A stretch of 33,754 bases of DNA, from the NCBI GenBank assembly GCA_003531155.1, contig DQHR01000033.1:92266-126019 (forward strand). The letters run 5' to 3'. Positions 1 through 7,733 of the stretch are shown piece by piece. Every line of letters begins with the position of its first letter. Position 1 is the stretch's first letter. Source of the stretch: Bacteroidales bacterium (GTDB taxonomy: Bacteria > Bacteroidota > Bacteroidia > Bacteroidales > Tenuifilaceae). The notes under the pieces were generated by a model. It made no database searches. It was not told the origin of the DNA and was given only the letters and a program-made list of their open reading frames with translations. Position numbers and translations under genes: made by a program.

Positions 1-2
1 AC

Positions 3-497
3 ACGCGTAGTGATGAAAAAAAAATAACTGATGGACTAGATATATCATACCTTTTGATAGATAACCATACGCATCAATGTTCGTATTCGGGTGCACATAA
101 CCCGCTATACCTATATAGAGACAACGAGCTGACAGAATTTAAAGGGGATAAAATATCAATAGGAGATAAAAGTAATATTGTACGAAAAATCACAAAGCAC
201 AAATTTCAACTCGAGCCAAACGATTGCATCTTCCTCTTCACTGATGGGTATGTAGACCAAAACGGAGGATTGAAAGACGATAAGTTTAAATACAAACGGT
301 TCCGAGAACTTTTGCAAAGCATCCATAACCTTGAACCAAACGATCAGAGCAATGTGCTTAATCAAACCATAACCGACTGGAAAGGCGAAAGAGATCAACT
401 TGACGACATTACAATACTTGGGTTTAGATACAAACCTGTGGAGCAAACAACAGTTATTCAGCAAATCACTCAAAATGCTGGGTATTTAAATAATTAA
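3..497 (+). CDS. SpoIIE/PP2C-type protein phosphatase, C-terminal part (5' truncated)
   Basis: The frame is open from the left edge and ends at a taa at 495-497, so the gene starts outside the window. About 164 residues are visible. The motifs SGAHNPLY, LFTDGYVDQ (metal-binding Asp) and DDITILGFR are the typical C-terminal blocks of SpoIIE/RsbU-like PPM phosphatases, which dephosphorylate Ser/Thr on anti-sigma antagonists or similar partners. The TTG at 54 lies inside the conserved fold and is not a start. Any N-terminal sensor part (GAF, PAS, HAMP or TPR, as is common in Bacteroidota) lies outside the window. A short tail after the domain ends in a Gln/Asn-rich stretch. The next gene follows after 35 bases and may be co-transcribed. 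The family is clear; the partner is unknown. Confidence 0.85.
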   Translation, partial: TRSDEKKITDGLDISYLLIDNHTHQCSYSGAHNPLYLYRDNELTEFKGDKISIGDKSNIVRKITKHKFQLEPNDCIFLFTDGYVDQNGGLKDDKFKYKRFRELLQSIHNLEPNDQSNVLNQTITDWKGERDQLDDITILGFRYKPVEQTTVIQQITQNAGYLNN

Positions 498-532
498 TTT
501 ATAGCTACAATTTAAATCAACAATTGCAGGAC

Positions 533-1774
533 ATGAATATCAGCATAGAATCTAAAAATAAGGTATTGATTGCAACAGCTGAAATGGGGTTTGGCCACCT
601 AAGGGCGTTATATCCGCTCGAAGAAACATTTGAAAGCAAGCTAATTGTTCTCGGACAAAACGATGGATCTAATCCATTCGAAAAAAGAATATGGAAAATT
701 TCACTAACCCTTTACGAATCAATATCTCGATTCAAAAAATTTCCTATTCTTGGTCCAATCGTTTATAGCATGATGAACGGTTTGCTAGCCATACCACATC
801 CAGAGAGTAGAGCCACGAAAATAGAAAAATCATTTGCTTATTGGCTTTTGGAACGTTTTATATGGCTTGGCCTATGTAAAGGTCTCCAAAAAAAACTCAA
901 ATCGAGACAATACCTGATAACATCATTTTACGCTCCTGTAATTGCATTATCTAAACGAACGGATTTAACTGTATTCTGCCAAATTTGCGATTCAGATCTA
1001 AGTCGTGTGTGGGTAGCAAAAAATCCTGTTAAGAATAATACACAATATCTTGCTCCATGTACAAAAGCCGTTGAACGGCTTTTGAAATATGGTGTTCAAC
1101 GTAGTAGAATCCACCTAACGGGTTTTCCTTTTGAACATAAACTTGTTGGAGGATACTCGCAGGAGATAGCCTTAAAGAATTATAAAAAAAGAATGCAACT
1201 GCTCGAAAATCCCTATAATATTAGCCCAGACACTCCTCTCGAAATTGCTTATATCGTTGGAGGTGCAGGTGCATACTCGGACATTGGGATACAAATTGCC
1301 AATTTACTAAAGGATGAAATTGAAGAAGGATTGATAATTCTGCACCTTGTTGCGGGTATAAAAACGGATGTTATTTGCTCCTATAGTAACTTTAAACAGA
1401 CTCGATTCCCTGAATCCAAAAACTTAAATATTTTAGGTTCAAGTACGTTACACGATTACTTTAACCAGTTCAACGAGCTCATTTCTCATGTTCATATTTT
1501 ATGGACTAACCCCAGTGAACTGGTTTTTTACTCGGCACTAGGAATACCTATCATTATGACTGATCCTTTGGGGCCACAGGAAGAAGCAAATCGCAATTGG
1601 CTTTTGGAAATAGGTGCGGGCACTAGTCAATACCTATCAAAATATACTAACTTCTGGTTAATGAATCGGTTAAATACAAAAGAGTTTAGTCGAATGGCCT
1701 TTGCAGGCTGGAACAAAGGTATCCGAACAGCATCATACAGAATACCAGAAATTATTGCAATGAATGAAAATTAG
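533..1774 (+). CDS. GT-B-like glycosyltransferase, divergent
   Basis: About 413 residues. I chose the ATG at 533 over an in-frame TTG at 524 because the conserved-looking part begins at MNISIESKNKVLIATAEMG. The N-terminus MGFGHLRALYPL resembles the GGGH-x-RA loop of MGDG-synthase/MurG-type GT-B enzymes. The C-terminal half has a nucleotide-sugar-domain look: IVGGAGAYSDIG, then a Ser-Glu-rich turn (NPSELVFYSALGIPIIMTD) followed by GPQEEANRNW, where these enzymes hold the donor base and phosphates. There is no signal peptide. The neighbour at 1932 is a clearer member of the same fold, so the two may act successively on a lipid or surface glycan. Fold assignment is moderately secure; substrate is unknown. 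Confidence 0.55.
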   Translation: MNISIESKNKVLIATAEMGFGHLRALYPLEETFESKLIVLGQNDGSNPFEKRIWKISLTLYESISRFKKFPILGPIVYSMMNGLLAIPHPESRATKIEKSFAYWLLERFIWLGLCKGLQKKLKSRQYLITSFYAPVIALSKRTDLTVFCQICDSDLSRVWVAKNPVKNNTQYLAPCTKAVERLLKYGVQRSRIHLTGFPFEHKLVGGYSQEIALKNYKKRMQLLENPYNISPDTPLEIAYIVGGAGAYSDIGIQIANLLKDEIEEGLIILHLVAGIKTDVICSYSNFKQTRFPESKNLNILGSSTLHDYFNQFNELISHVHILWTNPSELVFYSALGIPIIMTDPLGPQEEANRNWLLEIGAGTSQYLSKYTNFWLMNRLNTKEFSRMAFAGWNKGIRTASYRIPEIIAMNEN

Positions 1775-1931
1775 CAACTCACAGTTTTAGTATCCATTTT
1801 TGTTAAATAGCTGCTTTGTAATACGTCTAATTGTTGGCACGATACACTGAATTTGTCTAGTAACAATTCCATAGCTTTATCTTGATATTCAGGTAATACT
1901 GTACACCTACTTTTGCTGAAAAGCAATAAAG

Positions 1932-3068
1932 ATGAAGCAAAAACTAATGTTTCTTTACCTTAAAACTGGGGGTGGACATTTGTCCCCTGCTCGATCGGTA
2001 GCCCAATGGATAGAACAAAATCATGATAATGGCTACAAGGTAGAACTTGTTGATGGCTTTACTGGAGTTAATTCAATTGTTAAACTAATTGTTGAGGATG
2101 GCTACAGAAAATCACAGGAGAAAGCAACATGGGTGTTCGAGAGTTTATATGCAATTCACAAGTTAAAGCCCATTGCACACCTGTCGGGATGGTTAGTTTC
2201 AAAATTTGTTACCCCAATACTTGAGCGTCGGATCCTGGCTGACAAACCGGATAAGATTGTAATATTCCACTTTTTCCTTATTAAGCCTATAAACGAGATA
2301 TTAAAACGAAATAACCTTAATATTCCGATGCTAACCGTTGTAACCGACCCATTTACGGCGCATCCAATATGGTTTTTAGATAAAACCCAGAACTTTATAG
2401 TATTTAGCCAGCAACTTAAAAATCATTTAATTAACACTAAAAAAATTCCTGCTGATAACATCAACACATTCCCTTTTATACTAAACGATAAATTCTCATC
2501 AACCATAAACGATGAGGCAAAAGCTCAAATTAAAGCAACGCTCCGAATCCCTGTCGATTCAAAGGTTATTCTGATAATGGGGGGTGCCGATGGCATTCCG
2601 AAAGGAGCTAAAATTCTAAAAAGATTATTGCAATCAGCCCTAAATGCACATATTGTAATTGTTTGCGGAAGAAATGAAAATCTACTTAACCAAGCAAACA
2701 AATTGAAATTAAAACATAGTGCTGAACAATTGCATGTTTTTGGCTTTGTTAATATCGTTTATGAACTACTCAACATAGCTGATTTAGTGATAACAAAATG
2801 CGGAGCATCTACATTCATGGAAGTACTGATGTGCGGTAAGATTCCTCTAATTAATAGCTATATTTGGGAACAGGAGAAGGGCAATGTCGAATATATTTGT
2901 AACAATCAGCTAGGGCATTACGAGAAAAAAGTGAATCAAATCCCTATTCTAGTTAAAGGACTTGTTTTCAACGAAAGTAAACAGGGTTTCTACAAGAATA
3001 ATATTAACAGGCTAAAACTGATAAATGGTACATCACAAGTATCAACGTTTATTATGCAATACTCATAA
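1932..3068 (+). CDS. MurG/MGDG-synthase-like glycosyltransferase (GT28 type)
   Basis: A 378-residue protein. The N-terminal FLYLKTGGGHLSPARSVA is the glycine-rich acceptor loop of the MGDG synthase / processive diacylglycerol glycosyltransferase family. The central LIMGGADGIPKGAKILKRLL and the C-terminal HVFGFVNIVYELLNIADLVITKCGASTFMEVLMCGK give the donor-binding half, with the characteristic K-x-G-x-x-T-x-x-E pattern. Such enzymes are peripheral membrane proteins that transfer a hexose from a UDP-sugar to diacylglycerol or a lipid precursor. The start ATG follows a 157-base gap. The stop lies one base before the next ATG at 3070, so the phosphoesterase is almost surely translated from the same mRNA. 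A role in glycolipid synthesis is inferred from the family, not shown. Confidence 0.75.
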   Translation: MKQKLMFLYLKTGGGHLSPARSVAQWIEQNHDNGYKVELVDGFTGVNSIVKLIVEDGYRKSQEKATWVFESLYAIHKLKPIAHLSGWLVSKFVTPILERRILADKPDKIVIFHFFLIKPINEILKRNNLNIPMLTVVTDPFTAHPIWFLDKTQNFIVFSQQLKNHLINTKKIPADNINTFPFILNDKFSSTINDEAKAQIKATLRIPVDSKVILIMGGADGIPKGAKILKRLLQSALNAHIVIVCGRNENLLNQANKLKLKHSAEQLHVFGFVNIVYELLNIADLVITKCGASTFMEVLMCGKIPLINSYIWEQEKGNVEYICNNQLGHYEKKVNQIPILVKGLVFNESKQGFYKNNINRLKLINGTSQVSTFIMQYS

Positions 3069-3069
3069 C

Positions 3070-3834
3070 ATGAATATTTTAGTACTATCAGATCTACATA
3101 TCGATAACGGCGATAACTTTGGATCGTTTGGATGGAAACCCAAAAAGTTTATCAATACCCTCGATAAGATTATCGAATTCTATAATGTCGACAATGTAGT
3201 ACTAAACGGTGATGTATTTGATCTTTACAAGTATTCGTTCAGCGATGTTTACAAGAATAATCAGGAACTAATACAATATTTTAATGCTAGAAACTTCATT
3301 TACATAAGGGGAAATCACGATCTTCTAAATCCATATGCCCGCAATTCTCTCACAATAAAGAACAGCAAAGGCCAGCGCATTTATTTTGAACACGGGCATA
3401 ATGCCGATTTTCTGAATGGAACAAATATTGGACGAGCAATAAGTAGAATTGGATTCTACCTCCTTAAAAAGATTATGCGATTTAAGTGGATTGAACGCAC
3501 CTATTTCAAAGCCGTTGAGTACGATGATGAAGTGAACCGAATACCACGTAAATACAACTCATACAAATATCTCAAATATGCGCTAAAATTACTTCGAACC
3601 TACGATGTTGTAATTCTTGGGCATACCCATAAACTTGAAACCCATAAAACGTACTACCTGAATAACAAAAAAAAGTACCTAAACACAGGTACATGCTCAT
3701 TGGGGCGTTTTCAGGCAGTAATAATCAATACTGAGTCGTTGAAATACGAAACCATCAAGATAAACAAGAAGGATAAGATTGATTACTCGGAACTCCCAAA
3801 AATATCTGAACCAAAATATTCATCGGATGAGTAG
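3070..3834 (+). CDS. calcineurin-like metallophosphoesterase
   Basis: A 254-residue cytoplasmic protein. The start is taken at 3070, one base after the upstream stop. A longer frame from 3025 would overlap the glycosyltransferase and precede the conserved strand MNILVLSDLHID. All metallophosphoesterase blocks are present: D8-x-H10, GD48, GNHD around residues 81-84, a His in FEHGHNAD near 108-110, and GHTH at 184-187. The layout resembles UDP-2,3-diacylglucosamine hydrolase (LpxH) and related lipid-directed enzymes. Coupling to a GT28-type glycosyltransferase suggests a phospholipid, lipid-sugar or nucleotide-sugar substrate. It could be any member of a very broad superfamily. A terminator-like hairpin follows at once. 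Confidence 0.8.
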   Translation: MNILVLSDLHIDNGDNFGSFGWKPKKFINTLDKIIEFYNVDNVVLNGDVFDLYKYSFSDVYKNNQELIQYFNARNFIYIRGNHDLLNPYARNSLTIKNSKGQRIYFEHGHNADFLNGTNIGRAISRIGFYLLKKIMRFKWIERTYFKAVEYDDEVNRIPRKYNSYKYLKYALKLLRTYDVVILGHTHKLETHKTYYLNNKKKYLNTGTCSLGRFQAVIINTESLKYETIKINKKDKIDYSELPKISEPKYSSDE

Positions 3835-3878
3835 GTTTCTGATGCGAATATCTCCGCATCAACCTGTTTGATTTTTTT
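3833..3878 (+). terminator. intrinsic terminator after the phosphoesterase
   Basis: Stem TGATGCG (3840-3846) pairs with CGCATCA (3855-3861). It is extended by AGGT (3833-3836) with ACCT (3862-3865) across a small bulge. A run of seven T at 3872-3878 follows. It overlaps the stop codon of the phosphoesterase gene. Confidence 0.7.
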
Positions 3879-3962
3879 AATAATAACAATATCCTTACAT
3901 TTATCTGTTCAATTATATTCCTCTTTTTATTAACAAAATTGATTCAGATAATAAATCCATAA

Positions 3963-4844
3963 ATGGCTGGATTAATCAACCTTAAGGACGAAAAAAGCAG
4001 AGTTGCGTTTTACTCTGTCATAGCAGCAATTCTATTAACTACTTTTAAAATTGTTGTCGGTGTTTTAACAAACAGCTTAGGTATTCTATCGGAAGCTTTG
4101 CATTCAGGACTCGATCTGGTAGCAGCGGTTATTACCCTTTTTGCAGTTAAAGCAGCCGATAAACCAGCCGATAAAAGTCACAACTATGGGCATGGAAAGG
4201 TTGAAAACCTATCAGCCTTAGCCGAAACGCTTCTGCTTTTCATAACCTGTTTCTGGATTATATATGAAGCAGTACACCGCTTAATTACAGGTAATACTGA
4301 TATTGAGGTTACTTTATGGAGTTTCCTTGTTGTTATCGTTTCCATTGCAATTGATTTCTCTCGCTCAAGATCTTTGGCAAAGGTTGCCAAAAAGCACAAT
4401 AGTCAGGCACTTGAGGCAGATGCCCTACATTTCTCTACTGATATCTGGAGTTCATCTGTAGTGCTAATCGGCTTGATTTTTGCCAGCTTCGGATTCTATT
4501 TTGCCGACCCAATTGCTGCGCTATTTGTTGCATTAATTGTAATTTACGTTTCCTATAAACTTGGTAAAAAGGCAATTGACGCCTTACTCGATAGAAGCCC
4601 CGAAGAAAGCGTTGAAAAAATTGAAGCAGTCCTACAATCGGCCAAAGGAATTACTCGCTACCACGATTTAAGGGTGCGCACTATGGGCGCCGAAACGCTT
4701 GTTGAGATGAATATCCACGTTACCCCAGGGATTACTATCGAAGCAGCTCATAAAATCTCTCACGATGTTGAACATGAAATCATGAATGCCATTGAACGAT
4801 GCGAGGTGCATATCCATATTGAACCTGAGGATTCGGTTGGCTAG
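3963..4844 (+). CDS. cation diffusion facilitator (CDF) efflux transporter, Zn-type signature
   Basis: A 293-residue inner-membrane protein with about six hydrophobic segments in the first 200 residues and a cytoplasmic C-terminal ferredoxin-like domain (about 210-290). Metal-site motifs are HSGLD (H47, D51) in TM2 and HFSTD (H156, D160) in TM5. The HxxxD/HxxxD pair is the signature of Zn2+-transporting CDF proteins; FieF-type proteins have DxxxD in TM2. The loop HNYGHGKVE is the family hallmark. The His-rich end (EVHIHIEPED) fits regulatory metal binding by the dimeric C-terminal domain. The protein would export Zn2+ (or Cd2+/Co2+) in exchange for protons. It is probably a separate transcription unit, because a terminator precedes it. 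Confidence 0.92.
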   Translation: MAGLINLKDEKSRVAFYSVIAAILLTTFKIVVGVLTNSLGILSEALHSGLDLVAAVITLFAVKAADKPADKSHNYGHGKVENLSALAETLLLFITCFWIIYEAVHRLITGNTDIEVTLWSFLVVIVSIAIDFSRSRSLAKVAKKHNSQALEADALHFSTDIWSSSVVLIGLIFASFGFYFADPIAALFVALIVIYVSYKLGKKAIDALLDRSPEESVEKIEAVLQSAKGITRYHDLRVRTMGAETLVEMNIHVTPGITIEAAHKISHDVEHEIMNAIERCEVHIHIEPEDSVG

Positions 4845-4977
4845 GCTTATGAATTTTATTCAAAAGTAAGCAACAAGGCAGATGAAATCATCACCTTCAT
4901 ATTAAATAACAAATCTTCCTCGTAAACCGCTAGTCTAACCTGAAAGAAAATCAAAAGCTATAATTTATCTACAAAAA

Positions 4978-5916
4978 ATGCATATTGAAGATTATTTAAA
5001 AAAAGGCCGTTTTATTCTCACTGAAGGTGCTTTAGTTGAACGACTTAAAAAGGAGTACGGAATAGAAATGGATCGCTATATTAATCATGCTGGGCTAATT
5101 TATGATAACCCCAATAAGCTATCTATCCTATATAAGCAATATATCGAAGTTGCCCAGGAATACAATATTCCGTTAATGATAATGACTCCAACAAGAAAAG
5201 TTAATTTTGAGACAGTAAAACATTCCCGTTTTTTTAATAAAAAAATAATTGCTGATTCCTGTGCCTATTTAAAAGATATTAGAAACGAATACCCAAATTT
5301 TAGCGATAGAATTTTTATAGGAGGTCTTCTGGGTTGTAAAGGAGATGCTTTTGTGGCAGAAGAGGCATTAGGGGTTGAAGAATCATATAAATTTCATAAA
5401 ATTCAAGTTGCTGATTATAAAATGGCTGGTGTTGATTTCTTATTTGCAGGCATTATGCCTAATATAAATGAAGCAATAGGAATGGCTCGGGCAATGGCAG
5501 AATCTGGAATTCCTTATATTATAAGTTTTACAGTTCGAAAAAATGGATGCTTGCTTGATGGAACAAGTATTGTAAATGCAATTCAAATAATTGATAGTAA
5601 GGTAAATCCGTTACCAATTGGCTACATGTCAAATTGTATTCACCCTTTGAACTTAAAACTTGCCCTAGAAAACGAGGTCAATTCGAATTCTACAGTGTTA
5701 AACAGATTTTTGGGAATTCAGGCCAACTCATCCTCACTAAGTCCAGAAGAATTAAACAATTGTGGAGTTCTACAACAAGAGAGTTTAGACGAAATGATCA
5801 ATGAAATGAACTATTTGGTAAATAAATATCATCTAAAAATTTTGGGTGGCTGTTGTGGAACTGACACTGTTTTTATTGAAAAGTTAGCTAAAACATTAAG
5901 TGAAAGGACAAAGTAA
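4978..5916 (+). CDS. homocysteine S-methyltransferase family protein
   Basis: A 312-residue cytoplasmic protein. The N-terminal LKKGRFILTEGALVERL matches the first strand of the Pfam S-methyl_trans (MetH N-terminal/BHMT/MmuM) barrel. The three zinc-binding cysteines are visible: C220 in MSNCIHP, and C292/C293 in ILGGCCGTD. The protein lacks the pterin, cobalamin and activation domains of full MetH, so it is a stand-alone enzyme that may take a methyl group from S-methylmethionine, betaine or another donor. Residues MTPTRKVNFE stand where MmuM-like enzymes have the TYQA region, so the donor may differ. The upstream 130 bases show no clear promoter box. It is not obviously linked to the flanking genes. 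Confidence 0.85.
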   Translation: MHIEDYLKKGRFILTEGALVERLKKEYGIEMDRYINHAGLIYDNPNKLSILYKQYIEVAQEYNIPLMIMTPTRKVNFETVKHSRFFNKKIIADSCAYLKDIRNEYPNFSDRIFIGGLLGCKGDAFVAEEALGVEESYKFHKIQVADYKMAGVDFLFAGIMPNINEAIGMARAMAESGIPYIISFTVRKNGCLLDGTSIVNAIQIIDSKVNPLPIGYMSNCIHPLNLKLALENEVNSNSTVLNRFLGIQANSSSLSPEELNNCGVLQQESLDEMINEMNYLVNKYHLKILGGCCGTDTVFIEKLAKTLSERTK

Positions 5917-5955
5917 ACGTACCTTTAGAACATTCGCAACTACAAAGTAACTAAT

Positions 5956-6711
5956 ATGAAACAATTGTTTTTTTCTTTACTACTTCTCTTTATTTCAATC
6001 AATTCTTATAGCCAAATCGATAATCTGGAAATACAAATCCCTAGCGCTGAAAGCGAATGTGAATATGTTTGGCAGAATATTAAGGATATCAAATTCTTTG
6101 AGGCAAATGGCTATTCGCTTTCTTTACCACGCCATGAGTTCATAGATAATTTGTTAGAAAAATCAAGAAACAATTCTCTTAGTACCCATGACTTCGATTC
6201 ATTAAAAGCATTAATGAGCCAAACTGTATATCAAAGGAATAATTACTTAAAGGGGCAACAAATAATAGTTGAAACAATTCCAACAATACAGAAAGCAATA
6301 GCTATTCTTTCGGAGATTCAACTAAAATGGAATTTCGTTCAATTCCCCAAATACCAAATAGCGTTAACCTTATATGGTCCTGGTGGAAGTTACGACCCTG
6401 ATCTTGGTCGAATTCTGCTACAGACAACAACTAATGGTTCATTTAAAGGATATAATAGTCCTGCAAATACTATTATTCACGAAATTGTTCATATTGGTAT
6501 TGAATCCTCAATTATTAAAAAATACAACCTATCACACACTCAAAAGGAACGAATCGTTGATAAGACTGTACAAATCCTGTTTGGTGATTTACTATCAGAC
6601 TATAAATTGCAAGGGTTTGGTGACAGCAGGATAGATAAATACTTAAAGAGTAAAGATGATTTTATAAACTTACCAAGTATCATTGAAGCATTTCTTGCAG
6701 AAAATAAATAA
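5956..6711 (+). CDS. secreted protein with HExxH zinc-peptidase-like motif
   Basis: A 251-residue protein with a clear Sec signal peptide (MKQLFFSLLLLFISINSYSQ, cleavage after about residue 18-20), so it is periplasmic or surface-exposed. The motif HEIVH at 175-179 lies in a predicted helix (NTIIHEIVHIGIE). E199 in QKERIVDK follows 20 residues later, an arrangement like gluzincin metallopeptidases. Upstream, GPGGSYDPDLGRILLQTT could form the edge strand beside the active site. I do not recognise the family. It could be a small protease or an inactive homologue. It lies 39 bases after the methyltransferase gene, which allows co-transcription, but no functional link is apparent. Confidence 0.65.
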   Translation: MKQLFFSLLLLFISINSYSQIDNLEIQIPSAESECEYVWQNIKDIKFFEANGYSLSLPRHEFIDNLLEKSRNNSLSTHDFDSLKALMSQTVYQRNNYLKGQQIIVETIPTIQKAIAILSEIQLKWNFVQFPKYQIALTLYGPGGSYDPDLGRILLQTTTNGSFKGYNSPANTIIHEIVHIGIESSIIKKYNLSHTQKERIVDKTVQILFGDLLSDYKLQGFGDSRIDKYLKSKDDFINLPSIIEAFLAENK

Positions 6712-6847
6712 TCATATAATTGCAACACGATTTTCTTTTCTACTAGAATACAGATAGTAATCTAATTCATTTTACGTGTTTCAAGAATGTAACATGAGTT
6801 GATGTTTGCTTTACTATAACTACAAAAAACATTTACCGCTCAAATAA

Positions 6848-6903
6848 TTAACACAATCTTAACTTTATCTACATACCCTCTTAACATAAAAACTGTTCAT
6901 TTA
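6848..6903 (+). promoter_or_regulatory. phased TTAAC operator and promoter of the response regulator gene
   Basis: TTAACA at 6848 and TTAACT at 6859 are 11 bp apart. A degenerate copy would fall at 6870, and TTAACA recurs at 6881, again in phase. A -7-like box TTCATTTA lies at 6896-6903, 26 bp after the 6870 position. The same geometry occurs at three other promoters in this window. Tandem hexamers with an 11-bp period are the classic binding pattern of OmpR/PhoB-family regulators, which suggests autoregulation. Confidence 0.45.
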
Positions 6904-6943
6904 CAAATGCTTAATCAAAAGGCATTAATTAATTTACAGCTAG

Positions 6944-7636
6944 ATGAACACTATTGGAAACAGGATTCTAATAATAGATTCAGACAAAAACTTCCTTGAA
7001 AATACATCAGAATTTCTTCGTGAAAAGGGATTCGAAGTATGGGAAGCAACTCATAGTCTTTTGGGAGTCGAAAAAGCAAAAAATTATACCCCAAACCTTA
7101 TCTTGCTTGATATCGATTTCCCTGATGTTGATGGAATTGAAATTTGTCAAACTTTACGAGAAATTCCTGAACTTAACAATACATTAATCACATTTCTATC
7201 TAATCATACCGAAGATTTCGTTCAAATAGCATGCTTTAAAGCTGGTGCTGATGATTACTTTTCAAAACCTATAAAAAACAACGTTCTTTACTTTAGAATT
7301 CAAGCACTTCTTAAGCGTAACCTAAATATAGTTACACAAAACCAACATATATCAACAGAAATTAATGGCTTGGTTGAAATTGATACCGAAAAGTTTATCG
7401 TAAAAGTTGGATCCCAAAATGTTAGCCTTCCAAAAAAACAATTCTTTCTACTCCAGCTGCTAATGTCTCGCCCATCAAAGGTTTATAGCCGCGAATTAAT
7501 CCTCGAACTTATTTGGGGAAGCAAAAATAGAATCGGAGGCCGTGTTGTAGATGTGTATATCCGTAAACTTCGTGAGAAAATTGGAAGCAAGCACATTGTA
7601 ACAATAAAAGGTGTAGGTTACCGATTCGATCAATAA
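6944..7636 (+). CDS. OmpR/PhoB-family response regulator
   Basis: A 230-residue two-domain regulator. The receiver (about 5-120) has the acidic pair D12/D14, phospho-acceptor D56 in LILLDIDFPDVDG, S86 at the Thr/Ser switch, and K108 in YFSKPI. The C-terminal winged helix (about 135-230) ends in the typical GRVVDVYIRKLREKIG and GVGYRFDQ. It would bind tandem DNA repeats as a dimer. No histidine kinase is encoded next to it, so its sensor lies elsewhere. It precedes a TonB-dependent receptor and a lipoprotein whose promoters share 11-bp-phased TTAAnn repeats with its own, so these are its likely targets. A phosphate-starvation (PhoB-like) role is an inference from the repeat type. Confidence 0.9.
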   Translation: MNTIGNRILIIDSDKNFLENTSEFLREKGFEVWEATHSLLGVEKAKNYTPNLILLDIDFPDVDGIEICQTLREIPELNNTLITFLSNHTEDFVQIACFKAGADDYFSKPIKNNVLYFRIQALLKRNLNIVTQNQHISTEINGLVEIDTEKFIVKVGSQNVSLPKKQFFLLQLLMSRPSKVYSRELILELIWGSKNRIGGRVVDVYIRKLREKIGSKHIVTIKGVGYRFDQ

Positions 7637-7644
7637 TTTTCAAC

Positions 7645-7711
7645 TTAACAATTCAATAATGTATTATTAATACAGGTTTAAGGATGAGGTAATATTGGTA
7701 ATGTTCATTTG
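7645..7711 (+). promoter_or_regulatory. phased TTAA repeats and promoter of the first TonB-dependent receptor
   Basis: TTAACA at 7645, TTAATA at 7667 and TTAAGG at 7678 lie on an 11-bp lattice (offsets 0, 22, 33). TTCATTTG at 7704-7711 matches the Bacteroidota -7 box TAnnTTTG in all but one fixed position and begins 26 bp after the last repeat. If this is the promoter, transcription starts near 7716. The TTG at 7695 and ATG at 7701 would then lie upstream of the transcript, leaving ATG 7734 as the real start. Confidence 0.5.
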
Positions 7712-7733
7712 CATAAAATTTAAATTTAAAACC

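Noticed and set aside
1776..1925. A short minus-strand frame of about 33-50 residues (MELLLDKFSVSCQQLDVLQ...) between the two glycosyltransferase genes
   Set aside because: No ribosome site, promoter or family resemblance was seen, and the frame is short enough to arise by chance.
6374..6634. Alternative plus-strand frame inside the HExxH protein gene
   Set aside because: It lies wholly within a better-supported gene with a signal peptide and has low-complexity composition.
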